This document shows, piece after piece, positions 34,295 to 47,911 of a stretch of DNA of 64,000 nucleotides. Source of the stretch: Pelobates cultripes (lineage: Eukaryota; Chordata; Amphibia; Anura; Pelobatidae); contig OW240917.1 in NCBI GenBank assembly GCA_933207985.1, forward strand, positions 245,947,798 through 246,011,797, written 5' to 3'. The first letter of the stretch is position 1. Each line of letters begins with the position of its first letter. The notes beneath the pieces were generated by a model. That model was not told the DNA's origin. It saw nothing but the letters and a program-made list of their open reading frames with translations, and did no database searches. Position numbers and translations under genes: made by a program.

Positions 34295-37200
34295 TTGTAC
34301 TCTTCAGAGAATCAAATTCAAATTACTGGTGCTAGCTGGCAACTCTCCAGTGCTTACCTTGGTGGTCCGCCGATCAGTTGATGCTCCGATCCAGCAGACC
34401 GCCGCTCCCATGCAGCATGAGGCCTTTTTATGATGCGGCGCACATGTGGCGGCATCATGATGTCAGGGTTGCTCTAGGCAATAGAGCTCATAACACTCTC
34501 ACCTTTTGGGGACGTGGTTATGTTAACCACGCCCCCAAACATATAAAATCTTGGTCTGCCCTGTTGTGGTTCCTAGAGTTTCTAGCGTCCCAATAGCGTG
34601 TTCTTTTGTCTGTTTAGTGTATTTTGGTATTGACCCGAATTTCTCTTGACTACTCTGGTTTTTTGGTTCCCTTGACTAGGCTCTGTTACTGGTATTTGTT
34701 TATTTCTGGCTTCCCTTGACCATGGCTTGTTCTGACGTTCCTTGTATTAATTCTGTTTAGGGCCCTTTTTTATCCGTCTCTATTCTTCTGGTGAATTTTC
34801 ATTCTGCATGTTGGGTAATAACATTACACTGTCATAGAAACCCATCAACAATGCCACCCGACATTATATTCATATTTAGCACATACACACTTTCATGCAC
34901 CCTTCACACTGCGAGTGACCGTTTCTTGTCCCTGTTCCGTCCCATCTTTAGGATTCATCAAAAGCCGCACCATTCCTATGAAATGCCCTACCACATCCTA
35001 TTATACTTTTCCCTATACCCCCAATCCTGTAAGGTTAATTCTAAAAGTTCTACAGAAAATGTTTGTACAGCATTAGCTATATAAAAATGAATACTACTAT
35101 ACAAAGTCCTATGCAGGAATTTGTAAAAATACTGTAAATCCTTTTGGGTCAAAAAGTTGGCCAAATCCCTTGATAATATGATAGTCCTGGCATGTTATCT
35201 GACACAAATGGATTGAACCCACTGCCAAGTTTTGTTATGTCTACACATAGATTTATTTTAAAATAGCACAGGTTTGGCTTGAAAAAAAATCCAAGAAATT
35301 ACTGAAGTAGTTTCCAAAAAATATGAAACTCTTCTGTGTCTTTCTCCAATCTCCCCTTTGAATTCTGTAGGAGCAACGATCTTCGCAAGAAGGGACGAGT
35401 GCCACTTTGACTTTCTAGAGAGGCTGACGTATTCTGTACATATGACAAACACAACAAGAGCCAGTGGACTACACAAGACTTTAACTGCCTGATGTTTCTG
35501 TCGGAACATCTGGATCCTGTCACAGGATATATTGAATAATATGGTGATAACCACAAATTGCTGTGCTTTCCCAAAAAATAAAAGAGGGAATTGCAGGTTG
35601 GTGTAAAACTAAATCATTAAGATTACAGAGTTGGAGAGGGGATAAACATTTTATGACAAAAAAAAAAAAGTTAGGCAGTGAAATGTATCACTTATATTTA
35701 CAACCACATACATTTATTGGATAATGTAATATAATCTTTTAAAGTGAACCTCAAAAAACACGTAAACTTTCAATTTTATCACTGTAAATTTTATTTATGT
35801 AACTGTTTCAAGGTACAGTCTGTTCGTAATTCTCTGTAGAGGTTGTCTGTAAAAAGTAAACAGGAAATAGATGCATTGAGTGTACAATGGAGGAGGCATG
35901 ATTCCTGTCAAATAATCATCATCCGATAAGTGCCATCCACCGACCGATTGAACAGTTCTTCTCTGCCTGGAGTTGAAGGCCTTTTTTCAAGACAAAGCAG
36001 TCCTTTTACCGAGCTCACCCACTCTCAGTCTTTAGTACAGAATTATCGGAGTGCTTTATTGAATACATCAAACCATAATGATTCCATTGGTTTGAGGTCT
36101 GGAGATTGAACTGAACAGTCAAAATCATTGATTTTGTGTTCACTTAACCTTTCCTTTTATACACAAATCATTATCTTAAAAAGTCTATTTTCTGGATAAA
36201 CTCAAAAGGGACCTGTCAAGTAGAAATAACTACAATGCTAATCAATAGAAGAAAAGAAAATAATAAAAGCATACAGGTCATGCTAAAAAAAAAAAAGCAA
36301 AACTGTCCAACAATTTAAAGGGACAACATACAATATATACGATTTCATCTTCTGATTTTTTTTCTGTCATTTAAGGCTCATGCTATATAAAATAAATATG
36401 TTTGCATTTGGAAGACCACTCTATTGAGGAAGAAAACAGAGTTTATGTATTGAATATTTATGTTAATAGTTAACACTCAAAGCACCATAATTACTACAAT
36501 TTAAAGTCAGCTACGGTTGCAGTCCCTTGATTTATGTTTATCTGTCAAGCCATTTTCAAACAATTTGGCAAAATCTTCAAAAAATTCCCAGAGCACAAAA
36601 CCCCTCCCCTTCTTTGTGATGCTGTCCTGGTCAGTTCTTGCTTCCTTGTTTCTCATCCAAGTTCTTGTACGGTATAAGTCAGCACATTGTAAAGACGAAT
36701 GCAGGAGCGTGTTACAGCATAAATAAGATGATTTGGTCACCATTAAATCAATTCAGGCTCTTTCACCTTCGGTGAATAAAACATATGTCCTGGAGGATTT
36801 TCCTTTCGTGTCCCCGTCCCAGTAAGCAGCATATAAAAGTCCTCAGAAAATGGAATGAGATCAAATTTTGAAATGGATTTTTCTACCCATTCCAGAGAGA
36901 TTCAGGACTGCACAAGACGGGCTTTTAGACAACCTAGTGCGTATGCACCAATGCTTACATACATTGTAAAGTGGCATGTTCTATGACCACTAACCTCTCC
37001 CCATTTACTCTCAGCTTCATACCTACAAGTGTTGGGAGGTATGGTGAGTTGACAAGGAAAATTCAAATTTTTAGGCCAAACTTGTGGAATTTAAGCTTAT
37101 TCCAGTTTACGTACTAATTACTTTTGGCGTAACATTGGAGTTTCCCACACCAGTTCTCCGCAATTCCCATTTGAATTAATAACTCTAAAGGCCAACCACA

Positions 37201-38573
37201 TCAAAGCATAGATGTTTGAAAAGTAGACAAAGCATGTTCAAAGCCTATTTTCTTTACGTTAGGTACTTGGTGCAATTGAATATCCTATTAATTTATTAAT
37301 ATGGCAGACAGAAAAAAAGATCTTCGTAGTGAAATACAGAATATGCAACAGTTGCAAAGGAACCGGGACCATAAAATTCCAGTAAATGTCATAGCTGCTC
37401 TAAGAAACATGGTAGTACTTTCTTGAATACCAGTTCTAAAGTATCGAGAGACCGTACAGTGAATAAACGTTAAGATATTATCCAAATAGGCACCATAAGA
37501 AGAGGTTCATTGATATTTGGGTTTTATTTTCTTGTTTTTATCCGGTTTCTGTAGTCTCATGTTACTGGTTTTGCCAAATGCTAGATTAGAAGTAAAATTT
37601 CAAAAGGCCTAAAGAATATAAGTCTACCCATCACCACTGGGACCTCTGAGACATGAAGACCTCTACTAGATTGACCTTTTACATTCAGTATGTCTTCAGT
37701 ATTATGGATATCATAAGTACTCCGTAGCCCTTGATTCTTATTATTACCCACAGCTGTTGATGTTCTATTTCCTGCAAACTACAGGATCGTATCGTGATCA
37801 TATTTTGATATGTATCACACCTAATAAAATTATTTGATATTTTTGTATTGTCAATAGATTCAATGTTTTACATCAAAATGTGTTCATATTTCTTTTTTCT
37901 TTTTAGTACCTCTCTTTAAAAAAAAATTTAAAAAATTTTAAAAAAATTACCTTATAAAATTATGTAACATTTAAAAAAAAAAGACTCCATAGTTTCAGAT
38001 GATCAAGTTGAGGAATATTTCGGATCATCGACCAAGAGCCAAGCCCAGCTACCAACAAAATAATCAGATACAAGATTCACTGGCCTTGAACATTGTTATC
38101 CTATGAAGAAATTGCCTGACATTTTCTTTCCATTTTGTTTAATTGTACAAGCAATAATGATATGATTAAGATTAATGTCTTAGATTTTTTTTTTAAATCT
38201 ATTTTAATAGTATACTCTGATCTAATCGTGAAGAATTTCCTTCCAAATAAACATATGACTAAAATAGATTAATATTATATCTGTCCCATTTTTCCACCAA
38301 TAGAACGTGCTTGGCCAGAGAGAATTTGAAAATCAAAACTATATTAATATACTAAAATTGCTGATAATAAAATAACACTGCAGGGTATTTATCAATGTGA
38401 TCCAAAATAAACGTATATTAAATGCCAGTTCCTAAGCAAAGTAAACTGCAGTAAGTGTCTTCATCCAGTAAAACATGGATTATTAGCATTAGAAATAAAA
38501 GCAGAATAAAATGTTAAGTCATGTGATAACTTATTTTATTGTCGGAACCTTCAGAAACAGGAAGTTGGGTTAA
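34295..38573. other. Unassigned DNA
   Basis: AT-rich, with poly-A and poly-T tracts. Short open frames lack recognisable domains. TTAA-AGGGACAAC at 36315 and CTCAAAGCACCATAATTAC at about 36476 are isolated MITE-like words. Position 34440-34560 contains an inverted pair around GTTAACCACGCCCCC that suggests another small repeat. Confidence 0.4.
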
Positions 38574-38829
38574 AAGACAACGGTCATCTCAAAAGTACAT
38601 GCCCTTTGAGTCAGGTAGTGTTTGAATTTGATAGGTAGTCGGTCTGATGATGTCACTTTCTGACCCATGGTGCATGTATATGGCTGAAGGATCCTGTCAT
38701 ATGAGTTCCTCTTTTTTTTTTTTTTTTTTAACATATACTTTATATAACAAAAAAATCTATTTGCTTTCAAAACTTTACGACGGGATAATTATATATATAT
38801 AAAAAAAAAATTCTGGTGACAGTTGTCCT
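38574..38829. mobile_element. TTAA MITE, 256 bp
   Basis: TTAA at 38570-38573 is followed by AAGACAACGGTCATCTC; the right end CTGGTGACAGTTGTCCT is its inverse with a few changes, followed by TTAA at 38830-38833. It shares that TTAA with the next element. Confidence 0.75.
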
Positions 38830-38833
38830 TTAA

Positions 38834-39216
38834 ATGGACACTATAAGCCCCCCAGACCACCTCATCTTATTGAAGTGGTCTAGGTGCAGTGCCCATGTCC
38901 CCTTAACCCTACAGTTGTAATTATTACAGTTATTGAGAAACCAGACAGCCATTAGAGACGCCTTTAGGGGTCCTTTAACGGACTTTTGGTCCACTAAATG
39001 ATGCTGGACATGCTCATGTCCTGAACGAGGATATCCAGCATTAGCTAAAACCCCATAGGACAGCAGTGATTCAATGGTTTCCTTTGAGGAAGTCCTACTG
39101 CATTTGTGGCGCTGCATTAGGTCTCCCCACCCTGTCAGCTGACATTGGCGGAGGAGGAGGAGCATGATCCAGCTCCGAGGGACATTACTTTGTATTCCTA
39201 ACACTATAGTTTCCCT
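38834..39216. mobile_element. TTAA MITE abutting the previous one
   Basis: The left end ATGGACACTATAAGCCC and right end ACACTATAGTTTCCCT are followed by TTAA (39217-39220). Internal CCAGACCACCTC/GAAGTGGTCTAGG palindrome as in the 19808 family. Confidence 0.82.
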
Positions 39217-39220
39217 TTAA

Positions 39221-39800
39221 GTACGGCATAGCTATGAAAAGCAAAGGAAGAACACTGTATACAAAATTAAGAATATAGGGAGGGAAAGGGCCAGAGTGCT
39301 ACATGACCTACATTCTAGGAGGACAATAAAGATTTGTCACTCACAGAATTAACAAGTGCAATACTTATAGGGTCCACCAAACCTGTCCCCAATATATAAC
39401 GGGAGCTTGGTTAAGCAGTAAAGGTCAAATTAAACTGAATATAGTTCAGGAAGTTTTAATATCCATTTTCAAGAAAGCACTTCTTTCATAGATAATAAAT
39501 CAGAATAAAATCTGTTTTGCGTAAATGTACCCAAGAGACCATTAAAATAACATGTACAGTTCTTGTGTTCCAGGAGCGGTTTGACACAAATGAAAGCAAG
39601 GTCTGCAAATTGCATTTAAGTATATGTTATTTTAACGGTCACTTTAATGGTCACTTGGGTGCGTACCCTGATTTTTTCTTTGTCTGACGCTACTCTACGT
39701 TGGTCAACACTATTTCAGTTAAATTTTTTTAGGTATCGCTTTCCCCTTCCTTTTTCACTTCATATATATTTTTTATTCAAAGTTTATTAAGGTTATCTAC
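39221..39800. other. Unassigned DNA
   Basis: No feature recognised. Confidence 0.5.
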
Positions 39801-39885
39801 AGAAACATAGAAACATAGAATGTGACGGCAGATAAGAACCAGTCGGCCCATCTAGTCTGCCCAATTTTCTAAATACTTTCATTAG
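39801..39885 (+). repeat. Dispersed frog-type repeat fragment
   Basis: AACATAGAATGTGACGGCAG and CGGCCCATCTAGTCTGCCC belong to a short sequence I recognise as widely dispersed in frog genomes. Its class is unknown to me. Confidence 0.5.
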
Positions 39886-40381
39886 TCCCTATACAGAGAA
39901 CCGTACATTAGTACAGCATACAGAGAACTGTACATGTGTAAAACACTCCGGTATACACATATCCACATAACATTATTATGAGCACAAAGTATAGAGATAT
40001 ATCAAATTTAGAGATAGAGATTATTCAAAAATACATTACTCAGAAAAACAGCAAAAGAGACAGATAAGAGGAAAGGAAAGAGGTAGAAGAAGAGAAAGAG
40101 ATGTGGATGGGGAATGGACAGGTTAGAAGGTGAAATGATCTCTCTCCAAGTGGGAAGATGGGATGGGATTTAGACTTTTGTACCTGTATCTGTTACCCAA
40201 GTAATTTGGCAATTATTTACAGTTACAACACATCACCAATGAAGTTGGACTCTGACCCCCTTAAAAAATGTAATGCAAAACAATTCCGTAATGGAATGTC
40301 CTACTCATTTCACGAATGCTGGGCTGTACGAATCTGCCGAATATAAATAAGCAGAACAGTTTGTGCCGCCATTACCAGATT
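39886..40381. other. Unassigned DNA
   Basis: Purine-rich at 40030-40150. No feature recognised. Confidence 0.5.
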
Positions 40382-40537
40382 CACTCACTAAAGTGAGAAT
40401 TCAAAGTGAATTTAAAATTTAAGGCCGAAAAAGTCAAACTGTAGACATTTTATGTCAGCTGTGCGTTGTTTGACTACTTTGGCATTGCATTTGAAATTCA
40501 CCTTGAATTCACTTAGAATTCTAATTTTAGTAAATAA
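40382..40537. mobile_element. Palindromic MITE with GAATTC-rich arms
   Basis: The left arm (CACTAAAGTGAGAATTCAAA and onward) and the right arm (ending GAATTCTAATTTTAGTAAATAA) are imperfect inverted repeats of about 40 bp. Related pieces are at 3885-3945 and 42297-42455. No target duplication could be fixed. Confidence 0.65.
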
Positions 40538-41827
40538 GTCGTTTTGGACCAGGTTGTGATATCAACATTGCTCCTTATGGGGGTTAGGGCAGAACAAAGA
40601 AAAAAAAATTAAGTCACTCAGGCAGGTGGGTCGACTAACAACTGACCCTTAAAAAAAAGGAAGTAAATTAGCTCTTCACTTGTGCTGACCGTTTGCTGCA
40701 GTCTGTCAGATAAAACTCTCAATACAGGCTATTATTCCCTCCAGCTGCCATTTTTTACAACCACAAGGAGACGTTTATGACAGAATTGTAATTTTCTCTT
40801 CAACGGTCTTAAGAACATGTTACTCTCTAAAATATTATGAGCTTCACGCACGTATAAAAGCTTTGCAAAAAGAAAAGTGAAGGTCATGTGTCACAGATCA
40901 GGAAAGAGATATTCCTGTCAATATTTTTTGCAAGGAAGAGCTGAAAAACAAATGTCAATAGAAGTTTAAATCCCCCCTTAAATCCATTAAATCTATTAAA
41001 TGCCAGTTACTAGACTTGTGTATGATGGAAAAATTAAGGTTGGCTGAATTGACTTGTCCAAAAAAAAAAAAAAAAAAAATAATTATTTTTTTGGGTTATT
41101 CAGGATTTGTCCATATGGTGTTTTGGTTCGGCTGCATGTCATCCACGCAAGCTATTCAGGAAAAACGATTCCGATTAACCAAAAGGCGATGAAAGCTGGC
41201 CAATCAGTGTATTGCAAAATGTATTCATATTATGTATACATTTTGCAGTTCACAGATATGCGCATTTGGTTCACAGATCAAGTGATAAAAAAATAACCAA
41301 TTAAGTGAAAAAGAGGAAAAAGAGGAAAAATACATATAAACATAAATATTTGTTTTTTTACTCCTTTTTTTCCTTTCTAAAGGTCGCTTTTCATTTGATC
41401 TGTGAATAAAATTTACATTTTATCTATTTTCACAGCAATTATTTGTTTTTGGTGCCACGGATGGAACTCCAAATCACAAAAAAAAACAAAAAACTTTTCA
41501 TTCATTGTCCATTTCATTTGTTTCATGAATTGGTCATGTGGCAATTTGGAGTTACGGAATTTGGGCGAATTGCGATTTATTTGAAACTGAATGCAAGTCC
41601 CCTTTCTTACACATTCTGGTGGCAATGCAAAAAAAACATGCAAAAATGGTTAATTAATTCACAAAAAATATTCATCACTACGGGTCCCTTGTTGGCCAGA
41701 ATCTAGTATGTATGTAATGACATCAGCAAAGACCAGGAAGGGAGTTAGAACTCCTCATAGGAATCACTCAGACGCATGGAAGCGGTTTAAGCAGTGAGCA
41801 TTGCAGTTGGCATGTTTATCTCCTATT
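40538..41827. other. Unassigned AT-rich DNA
   Basis: Poly-A tract at 41059-41078. No feature recognised. Confidence 0.5.
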
Positions 41828-41831
41828 CTAA

Positions 41832-42292
41832 AGGACAACTAAAGGCACCCAGACCATCTCTTCTCAATAGAGTGGTCTGGGTACAATGGTTCTGTCTTTT
41901 TAGTTTTGTGGAAACTGCTATGTTCCCATTGCAGGATGAAATCACAGCCAGGACTTCTATTACTTTGTGACTTATTCTATGACATAGTAATGGCAACTTT
42001 GCTTTTTAAAAGGGTTTCATTATCTTGGCATTTACAGGGTTCTGTATTCTTTAAATCAAGACGCAGAGCGTCCATAGCAAAGCATTGAGAAATGCTTTCC
42101 TATTGACAGCGTGAATGCGCGTGCGGCACTTCCCGCGCATGCGCATTTGGCTCCTCTGACGTCGGCAGAGGGAGCTGACGTCGGCGGGGGAGGAGAGGTC
42201 ACCAGCGCTGGAATAAGGTAAGCTGCTCAAGGGGTTTTAACCCCTTCAGCGCCACGGGAACCGCTTTGTTTTCCTGACACTATAGTGATCCT
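41832..42292. mobile_element. TTAA MITE, 461 bp
   Basis: CTAA (a decayed TTAA) is followed by AGGACAACTAAAGGCACCC; the right end ACACTATAGTGATCCT is followed by TTAA (42293-42296). Contains two GACGTCGGC-type words and the TTTTAACCCCTTCAG block shared with other MITEs here. Confidence 0.82.
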
Positions 42293-42296
42293 TTAA

Positions 42297-42455
42297 GGTG
42301 AATTTGAAGTGAATTTCAAATTCAAGAATATAGTGGCAGAACTGAAAGCATAGCTGACTTAGAGAATTTTGCAAGTTCAGTTACTTTGCCCTTAAATTTA
42401 AAATAATTTTTTTAATTCACTTTGAATGCTCACTTTAGTAATTAACCCTGTGTGT
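42297..42455. repeat. Second GAATTC-type palindromic repeat, partial
   Basis: The left arm AAGTGAATTTCAAATTCAAG and right arm AATTCACTTTGAATGCTCAC then TTTAGTAATTAA correspond to the arms at 40382-40537. Confidence 0.55.
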
Positions 42456-44309
42456 ATTTTCTTAAATTGCATGAAAATTGATTGATAAAAAAATAAGATA
42501 TTTTAAGTATAGAAAGAGATTTAGTGGTTATGGTCCTTAGAATATCCTTTCAACTATTTTAAAAGGTACCATAATAGCGGGTAATGACAAGTTGTTTTTT
42601 TTTCTTTTTGGTGGTAGCTGAAAAACTAAAATTGTGCTTTGGAATTATAAAAGCTATACTTTAATTGTTTCAAATTATTTTTTCAGAGAATATAAATTTT
42701 CGTTTTGCTTTTCAAATGCATTTCAGGATTTAGTCTAGAAAAAAACATGTCCCATTTTAAACAAAACAGCCTCATGCTTAATGCCACTTTCCTAATTAAT
42801 CCTGGAAGGGTCCCGGTTTGGACGTTTAGAAAGAGTCATTGTGTGGGACAAAAAGGCTGTTTAGCCTTTTTAATACTAATCAAGAGCTTTATACTCAACA
42901 AAACATCTGCCACGTCTTTCAGCCGTCATTCCCAATGCACAAAGCCACTTTTTTTCCAGATAAAAAAAAAAAAAAAAGAGAGAAAATGAATTCTTTAGAG
43001 AATTCTATCTGGCGATTTTCAATTTCTATTCTGCTCCGCGGATCACTGTGGACGATAAAGAATCTCTCTTTCGCTGTACTGGTATTAAACCTCTCTGGCC
43101 TGTGGTATCTCGGGAGACTTAAGCATCTGCTTTTTTGTTCTTCGGTTAGGTAGGACAACCTCCCTAGAAACTAAAATCACAGAGTTTGACAACATTATTT
43201 TAGATAAAAGGTGTCTTAACCCCTAAACTAAAAGTCTAGATATTTTACACTTGTCTAGAAAGGCATTTCCCACTATAAAACCAAAACACACAAAAATTGG
43301 TACCATTTGCCTTAGTCATTCATTTCTGTGTAAATTGGCTTTTACTCCACAGATCTCGCTTCTTGCATAGTCTCGTTCTCTCTCCTGCACATCTCTTCAC
43401 TATTCTACATCTCTTCCTCATTTATCCTTCCCTTTTCTTGTGACCATCCCCTGTGCTCTTTCCCCAGACCCCACCAAATTCTCACCATGTCTTTCCGATT
43501 GATGCCTTGGATTCAATCACATTATATAGCTAATATTTTATCCTAATTATGGAGGTGCCAATTTTTTGGGGGGATGTTTTACAAAACAAAAATTAAGGCA
43601 ACTCATCTGGAAACTAGATGCCTGTCACTGTATTCCCTCTACGAGATCGCTGACATGCAGGCGATGCAGTACCCATGTTAATATTGTACCAAATAGACTC
43701 ATTGTCTCGGTACTGCACTCCCGCACGTCAGTGAGCAATTGACTCGTGAAAGACCCCGGAAGGTGACAAAGCTGCTTTATCACATTGTCCATCCCATGGC
43801 TTTTCTCAAAGTACTGTTTACCCAAACCAACATCCTACTCCGTCACCTTGTATACCATATTTCCTTGGCAACACTTCTTTAAAAAAATGCTCATTGATAC
43901 ATTGTTATAAAGAGCTAACTTCTCCTATGTAACCACTGTTCTTGTTAGGTTGCTTATCATTGTATATATTTGCTGCCAACTTTAGAATACGCTTAATTCC
44001 ACCAGCCAGAATGACAGCAAAGGAGTCATGTTGACCGGTCTCTCTCAGGGTTGCCCATTTGCAGATTATGCTCAAATGGGCAGAAAAGATGTGAGTTCAC
44101 TTTGCTCAGTACAACAGCATTTATTGATGCAATTGAGCTGTGCTGATTGCTGGCTTTTTTTCTGGAGGTCCCACTAGCCAAGAAATCAAAAAACCAACTG
44201 GAGATAGAAAAATAGGAGCATGGAAAAATGAGAGAGAGATACCTCCAATATATGTGTCATTCTGCATTTACAGAACAAAATAAAATGATTTAAGTGAATC
44301 AAAGAATGA
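42456..44309. other. Unassigned DNA
   Basis: No gene or bounded repeat recognised. Poly(A) at 42962-42976. Positions 43360-43470 are pyrimidine-rich. Confidence 0.5.
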
Positions 44310-44313
44310 TTAA

Positions 44314-46478
44314 AGTGGCTGTGTCACTTCAAACTTCTTTCCCAATCTGTTCTTCTTTTCTTTATTTCTGATCTATTTCTCTTTAAAGCATAAGACAAAG
44401 TAAGGACACTTCTTTTGTCAAGCTAACTTTCCCACAGTACTCCCTTCAATCCTGTCCTTCCTCCACTGCCTTGCGAGATTTTGGAGCCCAGTTCCATTTT
44501 CATTACTTGCGGCTTCCTGGGCACTCACGGCCACGGCCATCTCCAGAGTGCTACCCCATCGCATACTGTGGGCAAGAGAAGGCAGTGACCTTACGTCACT
44601 GCCATCAATTCGAAGATGGTGGTGCCTGGAATAAGGATCCTGAGCCGTGAAGAGGAGCGCAATTTGAGGTGAAGGTAGGTTATTTATTAAAAGGACACTC
44701 CAGGCAGCCAGACAACTTCATTAAATGAAGTTGTTCTGGAACCAGGAGGCGCTTGGAGGCAATCTTACCTCAAGGGGTTAAACCGTTCCTTAAAACGTAA
44801 TTCTAGCGGTGAAGTCCACTCCTCCCAGGCCCCATCCGGCTTCTGAATATTCAGATTTTCAGCCAATCAGTGACTCTACATTCACAAAACCTTTTGAGGT
44901 AAGAGTGCCTCCAGGGGCCTCCTGGCAGCATAACGACTTAATTTAGATGAAGTTATTTTTGTGTCTGCTGTCTTACGTAAATTTGAGTTTCCAGAAAAAT
45001 TCCTGTCCCTGATTTCAGCGCTATACTCAGACCCAACTGCAAGAGTAGTAAAAGGAGGGTTTGCCTCGCACACACTTTCAATTTTAAATGGCACCAGACA
45101 AGGCTGTCCTCTGTCACCCTTAATGTATATATTGGCGCTAGAACTCCTAACACAACTAATACGTACAACTAGCACTAAACACAGGATAGAAGTAGGGGAA
45201 AAGGAGTATAAAGTCACGCTATTTGCAGACGGAGGATGGTAACGATTACTGAACATGAAACCTCGATACCAAGTGTACAGCACATTCTGAACCAATACAG
45301 TGAGTGATTATACTATAAATTAAATGTCAATAAAACAAAAGCCATGGGCCTACATATCGCTAAACATATACTTACACAACTACAAAGCATATATACCTTT
45401 GACTGGAGACAAGACCACCTTACCTTCCGAAGAATTGCCTTCACGGCATCCAGACATAACCTGTACTCAGCAAATTACATCAAACTACTCAAATCAATCA
45501 AAAATCAAATCCAGGGCTAGAAAGGGAAATATGTATCTTGGTTAGGTAGAATGGCAGCAGTGAAAATGTTCATTCTGCCAAAACTACAATATATATTTAG
45601 AACGCTATAAATATATAAACATAAAAACATGATCCCCACAACAAAGGTAACATTACAAGCGTGGGATAGATATAAAAAAAAAAAAATACACCCCCCGGAG
45701 GCCTACATATGTCTGGCCATGCCAATAAAGGCATCCGCGGCACTACTACCAGGCTTTGACTACAAATTCTGGCGCACACATCAAATCACACACCTTTCCC
45801 AGCTAATGATAAACAGAGAAACACTAGACTTCGATTCTATAAAATCATCATATCACCTCCCACCTGAGGCAATATTCCCGTACCTACAGATGAGATCATC
45901 AATTAGGAAGTACTATACTCAAAAATCATCAAATGTAAATGGACAACAGCTAACGGAGGTGGAAAAAATTGGCCTCAAATAGAACCCACCAAAAAATGTT
46001 TTATATCTCTATTATATAATTCAGAAATGAATGCCACGCCGAACATACATATTATGTGAACAGCTATGAAGCTAGACCACACACCAACCTGGAAGCTACG
46101 GGAAAGTGATACATATGGTAGTTGCATACTACATCACTTGGGATCAACCCCTACCCTATTAAACCCCCCTGTGTTTGATATTACCCTGTTACTAAGTTAA
46201 GAGTAAATAAATTATTCCTTTTTTCAAAATGTACACTAATCAGGGAGAGAGAGACACATAAGCAGACATGATCCGAAATAATGATTGGCAATGCTTGCTT
46301 AATGCTCTATGATGTAAAAGTATTGTATCACTAAACTGAACCCCTGTAACATTGTATTGCATGTTGAAATGTACAGTGTACTTTGTAAAATGTATGACAA
46401 AAAAAAAAAAGGCCTTGTGTGTATGCATTAAACCAGTTGTTTAAAAAAAATAAAAAATTACTTTGTGACACAGCCACT
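44314..46478. mobile_element. TTAA element with AGTGGCTGTGTCAC termini, containing other insertions
   Basis: AGTGGCTGTGTCAC at 44314-44327 and its exact inverse GTGACACAGCCACT at 46465-46478 are each bordered by TTAA (44310-44313 and 46479-46482). Within it lie a second MITE start (TTAA-AAGGACACTCC, 44687) and a LINE fragment, so the original element was much shorter than 2.2 kb. No transposase of its own. Confidence 0.85.
44961..46410 (+). pseudogene. Dead L1/Tx1-like LINE fragment
   Basis: The frame at 44961-45242 holds NGTRQGCPLSPL, a reverse transcriptase motif, followed by FADGG where FADD is expected, so a catalytic aspartate is gone; a stop follows. Positions 45629-45982 read as the ORF2 region after RT. 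Stops and frame changes separate the blocks. It ends at a poly(A) run (46399-46410). It is a different subfamily from the copies at 1 and 54924. Confidence 0.82.
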
Positions 46479-46482
46479 TTAA

Positions 46483-47907
46483 GATCCCATGGGGCTCTAG
46501 TCAGGTTACAGAGCCCCCATCACAAAGGGGCCAAGCAGATTCCAGGTTCAGGGGCCCCTGGTTAATCCCTGGCAGCCACCTAGGGTAGCCTTATGGTTAA
46601 TCCTGCTCTGCTATCCCTGTGTTTGGGAACCATGTCTTTGCAATTTTAACATACAATCATTTTTAGCGATGTTACCCGCCTTTTCATCAATCTCACAAAA
46701 TAGACGAGAATTGTCACATAGCTCTCTCTATGCCTTTGCTCACTCTCTCTCTCGGTGATAATATAAAAAATATTTAAATAGCTTGCACAACAACAATAAG
46801 TCAAACAATACACAATTTGACAGTTTATAAAAAAAACATTAAGCTTCTGTTGAAATACACATAATTTATTATAATTATGAGCAGCATGTATTTATGTATA
46901 TTTTCAGTGTTTAGTTTAACAAACTGATTAACGCTCCCCAACTAATTTATGTCACAGATGGTTTAAGCTATGACATTTCATGTCTTTCTGAACGTTAAGT
47001 TCAAAAATTTCATGACAGTGCAATACTTGATGTGAAAAGGGCATACCAATTAGTTTAACGTGGCGAATCTGCAAGACATTTTCTTTTTTTTATAATGTCA
47101 ATTATGTGAATGCATAATGCATAATAAAAGAGGGATGAAATCTTTTCCATGGAATTATTCTGAGAAATCTGTTCTTCTTCCTATTTAAAATAAGATATGC
47201 TACAGAACTTTCATTTTATGGAACCTTTCATTTATTTATACAAAGTCAGGGTAACCATTCGGTTTATCTTTTTTGGGGGGCAGGGGAGGGGGGGAGGGAG
47301 ATTTGTCATTATTCCTACCAGCCGGATATATCAATTCAGATTCTATTCATCGTTACACAATAGAATGTTCTATCTGCACTCATCGGTTTTAAGATATTCT
47401 CAATAGTGCTTCTCAAAAACGACATAAAGGAGCAGACCTGGAGCCCACCTGAAGTTTGGACCTTTGACATGTTCCAAGAAACAGCTTTTGTGGTCACTTG
47501 ATGCAGTCTTGTCCTAGGAGGTTGCTTTCGGAGGACAATAAATAAGCTACAAGGAGGGCCTCCCGAAGAGTCTGAAACATGCATCACAACAAGGCTTAGG
47601 TACTAAAAAATTAAAAACAGAGAATATGGGAACGGGCAGAAGCTTAGAGAAATTCAGTTGCTTGCCCTTTGGTTACTCCCTACTTTGTTCTCAACATGTC
47701 TTTGCTCATTTGGGTCATTACAAAGAAAACCTATATCATTTGCACATCAGACTTAACCACCCATAAGGGCAGTCCAGAAACGAATTGCCGACAGGGTCCC
47801 TCTGCATGAGAGATACAGAAACCACTGACAATTGTTTCGGCCTGCTTTGGGCCTCGTCAGAAAAGTGAAGCTAATACCCCTCTAATTACACAGCTGAAAC
47901 CAAGAAA
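46483..47907. other. Unassigned DNA
   Basis: AT-rich, with a G-run at 47272-47299. Positions 47830-47865 (TTGTTTCGGCCTGCTTTGGG) resemble another dispersed repeat that I cannot class. No gene. Confidence 0.45.
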
Positions 47908-47911
47908 TTAA

